Below, one piece after another: positions 40,188-48,174 of a stretch of DNA of 64,000 bases. Every line of letters starts with the position of its first letter. Position 1 is the stretch's first letter. The stretch is from Fodinibacter luteus (GTDB taxonomy: Bacteria > Actinomycetota > Actinomycetes > Actinomycetales > Dermatophilaceae), in assembly GCF_039541575.1 (NCBI RefSeq), contig NZ_BAABGM010000001.1, forward strand, positions 369,366 to 433,365, written 5' to 3'. Below the pieces are notes generated by a model, which saw nothing but the letters and a program-made list of their open reading frames with translations, made no database searches and was not told the origin of the DNA. Made by a program: the position numbers and the translations under genes.

Positions 40188-40664
40188 TCACTCGTGCAGG
40201 TCCAGGCGCGCGATGATCTCGCCGTCGGGTTCGACTTCTCCGGTCGGAACGAATCCGAGGCGAGCGTAGAAGCCGGCCGGGCCCCCTTCGCCCGGTGCAT
40301 AGCTGGTGAGCAGCTCGGTCGCCGCTTGGTCGCGCACCAGTCGGACAACTTCCTGCACGACCTCCCGGCCATAGCCCCGACCTTGTTGCTGGTGGTCGAT
40401 CAGCAGCTTCCACAGGAACCACGGCCCGATGATCTCTGGTGGCCGCGGCTCCACGTCCCAGCTCAACATCACGAACCCGACGGGCTTGTCGTCGACGTAG
40501 ACGGCACGGAACCAGGGATTTGCCTCGGGGCAGTCGGCGGCTTCCGCCATCGAGGTGGCCACGGAACTAACGAACCGCTCCTGACCAGGGGTGGTGCGCA
40601 CGGCGAGAACCGACCGGAGGTTGTCGTCGGTGATCTGGCACAAGGTGACGGCCACCGTCCACAC
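40188..40664 (-). CDS. GNAT-family N-acetyltransferase
   Basis: 158 residues. Acetyl-CoA binding motif A is QQGRGYGREVV; motif B includes FYARLGFVPTGEV. YVDDKPVGFVMLSWD is the central beta strand pair. Resembles spermidine/diamine acetyltransferases, but the substrate is uncertain. Start GTG at 40664; two GTG codons 9 nt apart leave a small ambiguity. Confidence 0.87.
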   Translation of the reverse strand: MWTVAVTLCQITDDNLRSVLAVRTTPGQERFVSSVATSMAEAADCPEANPWFRAVYVDDKPVGFVMLSWDVEPRPPEIIGPWFLWKLLIDHQQQGRGYGREVVQEVVRLVRDQAATELLTSYAPGEGGPAGFYARLGFVPTGEVEPDGEIIARLDLHE

Positions 40665-41039
40665 AATAGCCCGCTCGATCCGCCATTCTCAGCCTCGGAG
40701 GGAGAGCACGGCTGCCGTGGCGTTCGGTTGGCGGCGGAGAGCGTCACCCACTCCGTCTCACCTCTTCCAGGCGGCCGAGCCGCCCGCGGATCGGCGATTG
40801 AGGTCAGATCGTTTCCGGGCTGGCCATTCATGCTGGGTGGTCTGGGGCCGGGTCCTACCGCGTCGGTTCTGAGGACCCGTCGCTCGCGGCTACTCACCGG
40901 GCCGGGCCTCGAAGCCCAGCCGATGAGGTCGCTCCAACGACCCCAAGGGCACGCCCTCACAGGCGTCTGTCGACGATCCGGGGGTAGACGGCCTGGCAAG
41001 CGTGCAGGAGTGGCTCGGGTATCCCCGCTTCCCCGCCAT
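40665..41039. other. non-coding interval
   Basis: 375 bp between the GNAT gene and a multicopper oxidase remnant. Frames are short with no convincing coding character; probably the decayed remainder of the same oxidase locus. Confidence 0.35.
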
Positions 41040-41123
41040 CCCCGACGCGCGCCGCCGTCTACCACTGCCACGTCCTCGACCACGAGGACCAAAGGAATGA
41101 TGGGCCTCATCGACGCGCGGTAG
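41040..41123 (+). pseudogene. last codons of a multicopper oxidase, frameshifted
   Basis: AAVYHCHVLDHEDQ, then after a one-base shift GMMGLIDAR and TAG at 41121-41123. The H-C-H-x3-H-x4-M pattern is the type 1/type 3 copper motif at the end of multicopper oxidases. Nothing of the rest of the enzyme is preserved nearby. Confidence 0.75.
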
Positions 41124-41182
41124 ACCTCGGCATCTACCCAGTCGATGGCTCCACGTTCCCGTCTGCGAAGGAAGCCGACCCG

Positions 41183-41698
41183 ATGAGCCCACCCACAGAA
41201 CCCGCCGCTGCGCACGAAGACAGCCCGGCCTCTGGTGACGTCAGGACCGCGCGGCTACTGGTCGCTGGCCAGTTCGCGCTCATCGGTGTCCTCGTGGTGC
41301 TCCCGAGCGGCGACGACTGGCCGGTGCCCACCGCTCTCATCGTCGCCTGCACCGCCGCCACCGTCCTGGGCCTGGCCGTGATGGTCATCGGCGCAACGGG
41401 ACTCGGCCGAGGCCTGACGGCCACGCCGTTGCCGAACGCCCACGCGCAGCTGCGCACCGGCGGCCTCTACCGGCACGCACGGCACCCCATCTACAGCGGG
41501 TTGCTGCTCGTGATGGCCTCAATCACGGTGGCGGCCGGAAACGTGCTGCGGCTCCTCACACTCGCAGCCCTTGTCCTGCTCCTGAACGTGAAAGCACGAT
41601 GGGAGGAGACACGTCTGGCCCAGCGATTCGAGGGATACGCCGACTACGCCGCCCGCACTCCAAGGTTCGTGCCCTTGCGGTTGCGGAGGTCACCGTGA
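41183..41698 (+). CDS. isoprenylcysteine carboxyl methyltransferase-family membrane protein
   Basis: 171 residues with four membrane helices. The C-terminal SAM-binding motif RTGGLYRHARHPIYSGLLL and the closing EETRLAQRFEGYADYAARTP are diagnostic of the ICMT/phospholipid methyltransferase family. In bacteria these methylate unknown lipids or small molecules. The ATG lies 60 bp after the copper-oxidase remnant. Confidence 0.88.
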   Translation: MSPPTEPAAAHEDSPASGDVRTARLLVAGQFALIGVLVVLPSGDDWPVPTALIVACTAATVLGLAVMVIGATGLGRGLTATPLPNAHAQLRTGGLYRHARHPIYSGLLLVMASITVAAGNVLRLLTLAALVLLLNVKARWEETRLAQRFEGYADYAARTPRFVPLRLRRSP

Positions 41699-41708
41699 CA
41701 GCAAGTGG

Positions 41709-41752
41709 GGTCCTCGACCTACGAACAAGGTCCGGTCCTCGACCTACGAACA
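41709..41752 (+). repeat. two direct 19-bp repeats, 25-bp period
   Basis: GGTCCTCGACCTACGAACA occurs at 41709-41727 and 41734-41752, in the 190 bp between the methyltransferase and nitroreductase stop codons. Possible tandem duplication or a protein-binding site; no hairpin is formed. Confidence 0.6.
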
Positions 41753-41892
41753 CAAGGTCGGAGAGTGTGGTCAGAGGACGGTGTGCAGTAGGCGTCCCCG
41801 GCGAACCGAGCATGCGCTCTTTGCCGCAGATCGCATGGGTGGACAGGCGGCCCTATGACGCAAGGGCGGATGCGGTAGCGGATCGGCAGACC

Positions 41893-42639
41893 TCAGGTGG
41901 GCAGCCACGCCCGGTCGCCGTACCTGTCGAGATGCACCACCTGCTCGACCGGTTTGCGGGTCGTGGGCCCGTAGCGGCCACGCGGCCAACCCAGCGGCAC
42001 CACGCAGCATGGTGTGACCGACAGGGGCAGGCCGAGGATCCTGCGGGCCGAGGTGACGCTCCACAACGGCAAGGTGATGAGCGAGGCGCCCAACCCCATG
42101 GCTCGCGCTGCCAGTAGCAGGTTCTGCACGCTCGGGTAGATGGAGCCGTAGAACGACGCCGCGACCCAGTGCGCCGAGGGAAGGTACGCAAGGTGCCCTT
42201 CGCGGACACCGGCGCGTAGGCACGGCACGACCAGCACGGGGATCTCGGCGAAGTGGTCGACCTGCCACTGCACCGCGCGGATTTGCTTCACCATCGGCTC
42301 GTCGCCGCCCGCCACCCGCCTGGCCAGGTTGCCGTACACCGACCACGCCTGGCGGTAGCGGGCCGCCAGCTGCGCTTTGACCTTGCGGTCCTTGACGACG
42401 ACGAACTGCCAGTTCTGGCTATTGGAACCGGTCGGTGCGCGCAGGCCCAGCTCGATGCACTTCAACACGATGGCGTCGTCCACGGGATCGGGGAGCACAC
42501 GCCGCACCGCCCGCTGGGTCATCATCGCCTCGACAAGCGACGTGTCGAGCCGATTGAAGGCCTCGGCGACCGTCGGGATAGCCACCGACGCGGAACGATC
42601 AGGACGGCCAGAAGCCACAGGGTCGGTCATCTCGGTCAT
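41893..42639 (-). CDS. nitroreductase-family flavoprotein
   Basis: 248 residues. FMN-binding features: MTQRAVRRVLPDPV (Arg-Ser/Ala-Val-Arg motif), APTGSNSQNWQFVVV and MGLGASLITLPL. Members use NAD(P)H to reduce nitro groups, quinones or flavins. The N-terminal 30 residues are an extra polar leader. ATG at 42639. Intact. Confidence 0.9.
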   Translation of the reverse strand: MTEMTDPVASGRPDRSASVAIPTVAEAFNRLDTSLVEAMMTQRAVRRVLPDPVDDAIVLKCIELGLRAPTGSNSQNWQFVVVKDRKVKAQLAARYRQAWSVYGNLARRVAGGDEPMVKQIRAVQWQVDHFAEIPVLVVPCLRAGVREGHLAYLPSAHWVAASFYGSIYPSVQNLLLAARAMGLGASLITLPLWSVTSARRILGLPLSVTPCCVVPLGWPRGRYGPTTRKPVEQVVHLDRYGDRAWLPT

Positions 42640-43349
42640 GTCATCAACCTGCCTTCATCTGGTGACGATCCACTTGGATGCGTCGGCCGGCCTCCGAGGA
42701 CTCCCCGATGTACCAGCACGTGTGCACCGTGCTGGGATGGGCTGGGCTGGGCTTTGCGGTTGGCGGCGTCGTCGGGCCGATGCCGTTGGGCCTGCGCCAG
42801 CGCACCCCGCCAGCCCCACCCAATGTCCGCCCGGACAGGCGATGAACCTTCCCATTCCGGTCTTCATCACGCCTCCCGTGCTGGCAGCGGGGGTCTCCAC
42901 TTCAGACGTACACCCGTTCTGTCCGGACAGTGCGGCTGTGTGGCCAACGAGCCAAGAAGTCAGCCCTGTTTCCAGAGACCGGGCTGCGGGCGCCCCCAGT
43001 GAGACATGCCGGCACGACCGCTGGCCATCGGGTGGTGCCCTACCCGGACCCCGGAACGGCGGTGCGTGGCGAGGTCAGCGGCGAGGACAGGAGGGCATCT
43101 CGCGGCTGCTGCTGAGACGCACCGGTTGCCTGCAAGGTTGCGCGGACCGGCATCGGTGTCGCGGTACCAGTACGTCTCGCTCGGCTCGAGTGTCAGCCAG
43201 CAGATCCCAAGGACGACCTGCTCCGGGGAGACGGTGAGCAGGTGCTGGTCTGGACTTCGCCGCCAGGGGCGTTCGTGGTCGATGGGGTGTCGACCCGCCA
43301 ATCATTGACCAGCTCGACGAGAACGGATCTTGTACGTTGTCCATCTTCC
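42640..43349. other. 700-bp interval with palindromes and a possible gene remnant
   Basis: No intact gene. It contains TGTCCGCCCGGACA (42834-42847) and the perfect palindrome CTGTCCGGACAG (42919-42930), two related dyads 85 bp apart. On the minus strand, 43130-43260 has coding-like composition (VSPEQVVLGICWLTLEPSET) but no complete frame, so a decayed gene is likely. Confidence 0.45.
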
Positions 43350-43868
43350 ATGACCCCGTACGCAGACCTGACTGAGCAGCAGGCGGCGGCCGCCCTCGAG
43401 GAGTTCCTGCAGGAGCGGTCCCCCGCCCTGCGGCGTCTCGAGCTCGCCCTGGGGGGTGCTGTCGACCTGGATCACTCGGTCGAGAGCCTCGGACCACTGT
43501 GGGTGTGGGTAAAGGAGAGGCTTCGGCTCGGGCCGTCCGGACAGCAGCCGTCCTGGTCGAGGCTGGGGCTCGGGGAGCACGAGCGGCTCAACGAGGCCTC
43601 CCTGCAGTTGCTCGACGGACTGATCTCCTACGTGATCGACATCGTCACGAGCGCCGTCCCGGAGGCGAAGTGGGAGGTGGCGACCGACCCGAATCCGCGA
43701 TACCTCGACCAGAACAAGCCGATGCTGAGAGCCGGGGCCTGGGAGCAAGTGCCAGCCTCGACGATCGGCAACCTGGGGCGCCAAGTATTCAGCGACTGGC
43801 CACCTGCCGATGACCGACTCGCCTCGATCGTAGGTTTCTGGCTCACGGACGTTGCCGACAGCCGATGA
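43350..43868 (+). CDS. hypothetical protein, 172 aa
   Basis: Acidic soluble protein beginning MTPYADLTEQQAAAALEEFL. Trp- and Leu-rich helical regions, including a central hydrophobic LLDGLISYVIDIVTSAVPEA. TACGTT upstream could be a -10 for a short leader. The shape (small, acidic, Trp-rich, in an island) resembles immunity proteins, but no family is recognised. Confidence 0.6.
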   Translation: MTPYADLTEQQAAAALEEFLQERSPALRRLELALGGAVDLDHSVESLGPLWVWVKERLRLGPSGQQPSWSRLGLGEHERLNEASLQLLDGLISYVIDIVTSAVPEAKWEVATDPNPRYLDQNKPMLRAGAWEQVPASTIGNLGRQVFSDWPPADDRLASIVGFWLTDVADSR

Positions 43869-43896
43869 CTGTCGATTCATAGGGTCCTGTCCGTAG

Positions 43897-44630
43897 GACT
43901 TTCAGGGCCGTGAGGAGCAGTGGCGCACGGACCGGTGGAACGAGTTCTATGGCGCCGTAGGCCTATATGCGGTCCTCATGGCTGTCCTGGTCTGGCTTGG
44001 CCTCTTCCACAGACCGACCCACGGCGAGCCCTCTCGCCCGTTTCCTCCCCCCGCGGTGCTTGTCGCGCTCGCGGGGGCCGCGGTGTGGAAGTGGACCTCC
44101 GGGGACTACCTCACCGCGCTCAGCGCACTGCTGCTCGGGGGGATGCTCGCGGCCACCGCATGGACCATCGTTCTCGTGGTCGACCGGCCCCGGGCAGAGA
44201 CGCTCGAGCCGCCAATTGGGCGACTTCCGACAAACCCGAGCAACGTGGCGGCGCCCAGGGAGCTGGTGGTCAAGCCGCGGACCCGGCTGTGGTGGTTCTG
44301 GGGATGGATCGCAGGCGCCACATTCTGGGCCGTCATGGGCGCGGCCTCGCAAACCCGGCCCGTACCCCGAGCCGAAGGGCATGTTGATCGGCCTAGCGGC
44401 CGCGCTCGCCTGCTGCGGGGTCGCCGCGCTCGGATTACGCCTGCGGCTCACCGCTGACCAGAGCGGGATCCACCTGTTCGACCTGTTGCGCACACGGCAC
44501 TTGGCCTGGCCCGACGTCACAGACGTCGAGCTCCAACAGGAGATCGACGAATCCGGCAACGCGCGAGACGTCTGGCACCTGGTGATCTCCACGACGGACT
44601 CACAGCGCGAACCGGTAGAGGGTGTCGATT
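43897..44630 (+). pseudogene. membrane protein with bacterial PH-like domain, truncated at both ends
   Basis: The frame from 43897 is open with no start (DFQGREEQWRTDRWNEF). It encodes helices (YAVLMAVLVWLGLF; ALSALLLGGMLAATAWTIVL; WWFWGWIAGATFWAV), then is shifted near 44360 into a second frame with LTADQSGIHLFDLLRTRHLA and WPDVTDVELQQE, typical of the bPH_6 domain. It ends where the integrase 3' end begins, so the locus was broken by integration or recombination. Confidence 0.65.
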
Positions 44631-45725
44631 CGCCGAGAGTGCGGCAGCGATCTCCTTGTCGCGCCCCTGGGCCGCGTGCTGGTACCTCAGTGCGGCCGAG
44701 ACCGAGCTGTGGCCAAGACGCTGCTGGAGCTCGGCGAGGGTCGCGCCGGCGCGTGCTGCCTTGGTCGCTCCGGTGTGGCGGAGGTCGTGCACGCGCAGGT
44801 CCGGGCGACCGGCAGCCTCGCGCGCCATCCGCCAGTTGCGGTGCAGCGTCGACGGCTGCAGGTGCGAGACCCCATCACCCCCCGGGAAGAGCAACGCGTC
44901 CGGGCTCGCGGCCGTCATCGTGTCGAGGTGGTGGGCAACCGCGGGAACGACGTGGGGCGGGATGGACACCACCCTCGTCCCCGCCGCCGACTTCGGCGTC
45001 CCCACGATCGGCTGGCCACCGACCCACGACACCGCACGGACGACCCTCACCGTCCCTGCCACGATGTCGACGTCCTTGCGCTGCAGCTCGAGCACCTCCC
45101 CACTACGCAGCGCGCACCAGGCGCAGAGCAGCACCAGCGCACGGTGACGGCTCGGGATGGCCTCGACGATCGCGGCCAACTCATCGATGGGGGCCGGCCG
45201 GATCTCCCGGGCTCGAGGTGTGTTCGCAGCGCCCCGGATGCGACACGGGTTGCTATCGATCACCTCATCGGCAACCGCCGTGTTCATCACCGCCTTGAGG
45301 AGGGCGTAACTACGAGCCCGGACGGTCGGCTTGTCCACCGGCAGCTGCGACCACCAGGTCCGCACCACGCTGGGCGTGATCGTGTCGATGACCAGCGGAC
45401 CGAGCACCGGGCTGAGGTAGCTGCGCATCAGGTGCTCGTAGCCCTCCCGGGTGCGGGGCTTGAGGTCACGTTCCCGCAGCCACTGTGCCGAGTAGGCGTC
45501 GAAGGTCAAGGGCGCCACCCGCACCGCCGGGACGGGCGGCCGCCACTCCCCCGCCACCACGTCGGCCTGCCGCCGACCGAGCCAGCCCTCGGCATCCCCC
45601 TTGGTCTCGAACGTGTGAGGCGCCGAGTGTCGCGCCAGGTCCGGGCCGACGAAGCTCGCCTGCCACCGACCGGAGGGCAGTCTTCGGACGTACCCGAAGC
45701 CCCGACGGCGGCCCCGGCCGCTCAT
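44517..45725 (-). CDS. tyrosine-family integrase
   Basis: 402 residues. N-terminal arm-binding region (GFGYVRRLPSGRWQASFVG), core-binding SAM-like domain (TFDAYSAQWLRERDLKPRTR) and catalytic domain with Arg in CALRSGEVLELQ, HDLRHTG and LGHSSVSAALRYQH (active-site Tyr). All catalytic residues are present. The last 25 residues are Arg/Ser-rich and run over the PH-domain remnant, so the natural end may have been shorter. ATG at 45725; a tRNA-like fragment lies 150 bp upstream. Confidence 0.9.
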   Translation of the reverse strand: MSGRGRRRGFGYVRRLPSGRWQASFVGPDLARHSAPHTFETKGDAEGWLGRRQADVVAGEWRPPVPAVRVAPLTFDAYSAQWLRERDLKPRTREGYEHLMRSYLSPVLGPLVIDTITPSVVRTWWSQLPVDKPTVRARSYALLKAVMNTAVADEVIDSNPCRIRGAANTPRAREIRPAPIDELAAIVEAIPSRHRALVLLCAWCALRSGEVLELQRKDVDIVAGTVRVVRAVSWVGGQPIVGTPKSAAGTRVVSIPPHVVPAVAHHLDTMTAASPDALLFPGGDGVSHLQPSTLHRNWRMAREAAGRPDLRVHDLRHTGATKAARAGATLAELQQRLGHSSVSAALRYQHAAQGRDKEIAAALSANRHPLPVRAVSPSWRSPGARRLARCRIRRSPVGARRL

Positions 45726-45749
45726 GTCGCACCTGTCATTCGCCGGTTT

Positions 45750-45769
45750 CGTGCGATAACCGTGCGATA
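45750..45769 (-). repeat. paired CGTGCGATA repeats upstream of the integrase
   Basis: CGTGCGATA at 45750-45758 and 45761-45769, 11-bp period, just before the integrase start. Similar to CGTGCGACA repeats at 31051-31106. Likely integrase arm sites or its promoter operator. Confidence 0.5.
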
Positions 45770-45876
45770 TCTCTGTCTGTTCGCGTCCATCCGTGTCCAC
45801 TCCTGACCCCGTGGCGACGACACTGTCGCCACCTCAATAGCAGCACAGGACAGGGGTTTTCGGTAAGAACTACCTC

Positions 45877-45919
45877 GAGCTGGCGAAGGGACTCGAACCC
45901 TCAACCCCCTGTTTACAAG
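45877..45919 (-). other. 3' part of a tRNA-Thr(TGT)-like sequence, probable attachment site
   Basis: On the minus strand, from 45919 to 45877, the sequence reads an anticodon loop CTTGTAAA (TGT, Thr), a variable region, then the T-arm GGGTTCGAGTCCC and an acceptor strand TTCGCCAGCTC. The 5' half (D-arm and 5' acceptor strand) is not present on the other side, so this is not a complete tRNA. A 3' tRNA fragment next to an integrase is the usual product of site-specific integration. Confidence 0.65.
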
Positions 45920-46256
45920 AGCCAATCTGCCCTGGCATCACATCGCTCTGACCTGCAGCAACACCAACCTCCCAGCACGAGTGCACCGGATCCTGCCGCC
46001 TGCGTGCCATACGAGTGGGCGCCGATGTCCGCCTGTGGCACGTGATTCGCTGGCACTCCCACTCTGAAGGCGAGCCGCGTAGTCGTCGATTCGCTCTCTC
46101 CGGGCCGCTACGATCTCGCGCCCCGCTTGTCGACCGGCATTGTTGGGCAGGGTCGAGGCTGGCGCTCGTGGTTGGCTCTCGTCGTGTCCGTCGGTTCGTG
46201 CGGTTCTCCTCCACGACCTGCCGGTGGAGGTTCCTGACGGACGGTCGACCCATCTT
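45920..46256. other. non-coding interval
   Basis: About 340 bp between the tRNA fragment and the operator of the next module. No coding frame or structure recognised. Confidence 0.4.
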
Positions 46257-46280
46257 TATATCCAAATTTGGGTATATAGT
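46257..46280 (+). promoter_or_regulatory. palindromic operator and leaderless promoter
   Basis: TATATCCAAATTTGGGTATA (46257-46276) is symmetric but for one pair. TATAGT (46275-46280) is a -10 box 7 nt before the GTG at 46288. Binding by the HTH protein would occlude the promoter. Confidence 0.6.
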
Positions 46281-46287
46281 TGCTTGC

Positions 46288-46845
46288 GTGAGTTCAAGGG
46301 ATCGTCTTCGTCAGCGCCTCGCGGCGCTGATCGAGGCTGCCGGTTTCAACCGGAGTCAGGCGGCGCATGCGGTCGGGTGCACGCCGTCCCGACTTGGGGA
46401 CTACTTGGCCGGGCGCACCATCCCTTCAGCGATGGTTCTGCTCGACCTCGAAGACGCAGCGGACCAGGCAGCACACCGCTCCTGGATGCGGGCCTGCGAT
46501 GTCATCGACGAAGTCGCCACCCATTGCGACTCTGATCCGGTGTGGGCCATGCGGATGCTGCTCCAAGGACGTGACCAGGCCCGCGCACTGAGCACGCCGG
46601 CCCGTCGCGCGATCTGGGCCACGGGTTCCCCACGACTGGCTTTGACTGGCCCTTGGAAGACGCTGGCGCACACCATCCTTCGCGAGACCGCCCGCGACGG
46701 GCGCCCGATCCCTCGGTGGCTCGCTGCTCCCATGCCGCTTCGCGAGCCTTGGGCCCCCTTGCCGTTGAGGCAGGGGCGGGCATTGGACGGATGCCTTGCC
46801 GCGCTCGGCATCGAGATCAACGAGCGTGAGCTGGTCACGGCGTGA
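46288..46845 (+). CDS. HTH regulator/antitoxin, copy B of the HTH/NTase module
   Basis: 185 residues, same length and organisation as the gene at 32092. Helix-turn-helix NRSQAAHAVGCTPSRLGDYL, then WAMRMLLQGRDQARAL, GPWKTLAHTILRE and the end INERELVTA. The pseudogene at 27521 is closer to this copy than to the other. Start GTG, probably leaderless. Coupled to the next gene by GTGA. Confidence 0.82.
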   Translation: MSSRDRLRQRLAALIEAAGFNRSQAAHAVGCTPSRLGDYLAGRTIPSAMVLLDLEDAADQAAHRSWMRACDVIDEVATHCDSDPVWAMRMLLQGRDQARALSTPARRAIWATGSPRLALTGPWKTLAHTILRETARDGRPIPRWLAAPMPLREPWAPLPLRQGRALDGCLAALGIEINERELVTA

Positions 46846-47381
46846 GCTTCGACCTGGACGCGGCGCAGATCCGCCAGCTGCTGGACGAGCTCGACCAACG
46901 CCTACGCACCGCTGGGATCGCGGCGACGGTCTACGTCGTCGGAGGCGCTGCGGTCTCGCTGCACCTTCCCGACTCAGGCCGCCGGACCCAAGACATCGAT
47001 GGCATCACCACAGATCACCGCGTCGCCGACATCGTCGCGCAGATGGCCGACGAGCTCGGCCTGCCCGAGAGGTGGCTCAACGGAGCCGCCCGCCCATTCC
47101 TCCCACCCATCCCCACTGATGCCCTCACACCACCCAGCTCCCCAGGGCTGCGAGTTCAGTTGGCATCACTCGAGCAGTTACTCGCAATGAAGCTGGCGGC
47201 AGGCCGAGCACGCGACCAAGCGGACATCACCGCCCTGGCAACGGTGCTGCAGGTGGACCCGGAGGAAGCGGTCCAACTGACGCTCAAGGCATACGGAGCT
47301 GAAGCACTCGAGGTGATGACCAAGCTGGAGGACGTCACGTACGACGCGCACGCACTCATCCCCGAGCGTCCACGAGGCTGA
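46842..47381 (+). CDS. nucleotidyltransferase-like protein, copy B of the HTH/NTase module
   Basis: 179 residues. VYVVGGAAVSLHL, RRTQDIDGITTDH (D-x-D) and LAMKLAAGRARDQADI match its homologue at 31550. The region ELGLPERWLNGAARPFLPPI is also conserved. Intact. Expected to be the toxin or effector of the pair; the family includes AbiEii-like nucleotidyltransferases. Confidence 0.8.
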   Translation: MSFDLDAAQIRQLLDELDQRLRTAGIAATVYVVGGAAVSLHLPDSGRRTQDIDGITTDHRVADIVAQMADELGLPERWLNGAARPFLPPIPTDALTPPSSPGLRVQLASLEQLLAMKLAAGRARDQADITALATVLQVDPEEAVQLTLKAYGAEALEVMTKLEDVTYDAHALIPERPRG

Positions 47382-47580
47382 CCAGCCGTTCCGCAAAGGC
47401 GCAGCGACGGGCTCAGAGGTTCGTTCTCATTCCGAGCACCATCACCTTGGCGCACGACTCGAGCGGCTGGCGCGGGGTCCTGCCGTCAGCCCCGTGTTCG
47501 GGACTCGGACCGGGTCCGCGGCGCCAACCTGCCCTCGAACCGTGCCGATCGAGTGCGTGGTCCCGGCCGGGAGTCCGCGC

Positions 47581-48174
47581 TCAGCGAACGGTGCTGCCCG
47601 TTCCTGGCGAGCAGTTCTCGGGGGCGAAGTTCCCGCTGACGGTGAAGTCCTCACAGGTCAGGATCCGCGGGTGCTGGGTGCCCAGGCCGAACGACACCAG
47701 CATCATCAACGAGACCACGGCCACGGCGCCCAGTGCCCGCCTGCCGCGCAGCCGCTCCGCACCTGGGATGAGCAGGCGCACCATCACGGCGGCCAGGGCC
47801 GGCAGCCCGACCACGGTGATGACGACACCGAACCAGAACAGCACCTGGTAGATCCCCGAGGTGCCGCCGACCGGCAGGATCCAGGCCAGCAGGACCCACA
47901 ACGAGGGCAGCAGCAGCGCGAGTGCCTGCGGCCGCCGCCACACGTGCGGCCCCTTGGACAGCCCGAGCGCGAGGAACACCGACGTGGCGGCGGCCCACAG
48001 GGCCAGGTGCTGCTCGAAGAAGATGACGCCGTAGACGCCCAGGGTGAACGCGGGCCAGGACCCGAGGGCGGCGCCGGTCAGGCAGGCGGCCGCGAGCTGG
48101 CGGCCCTCGTCGTCCAACAACCCGATGCCGTGGGGGGCCCGGTCGGGCGCATTGGTGCCCGGGGCGGTGGTCAT
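47581..48174 (-). CDS. multi-span membrane protein, 197 aa
   Basis: Five hydrophobic helices (AACLTGAALGSWPAFTLGVY; LALWAAATSVFLALGL; ALALLLPSLWVLLAWILPV; YQVLFWFGVVITVVGLPALA; LGAVAVVSLMMLVSFGLGTQ) and a short outer tail with two cysteines (LTCEDF, ENCSPG) that may pair. Coupled by ATGA to the AI-2E-family gene before it. No family recognised. Confidence 0.78.
   Translation of the reverse strand: MTTAPGTNAPDRAPHGIGLLDDEGRQLAAACLTGAALGSWPAFTLGVYGVIFFEQHLALWAAATSVFLALGLSKGPHVWRRPQALALLLPSLWVLLAWILPVGGTSGIYQVLFWFGVVITVVGLPALAAVMVRLLIPGAERLRGRRALGAVAVVSLMMLVSFGLGTQHPRILTCEDFTVSGNFAPENCSPGTGSTVR

Noticed and set aside
45877..45950. Complete tRNA gene
   Set aside because: Only the anticodon loop, T-arm and 3' acceptor half are present. 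D-arm and 5' acceptor strand cannot be found, so it is listed as an attachment-site fragment.
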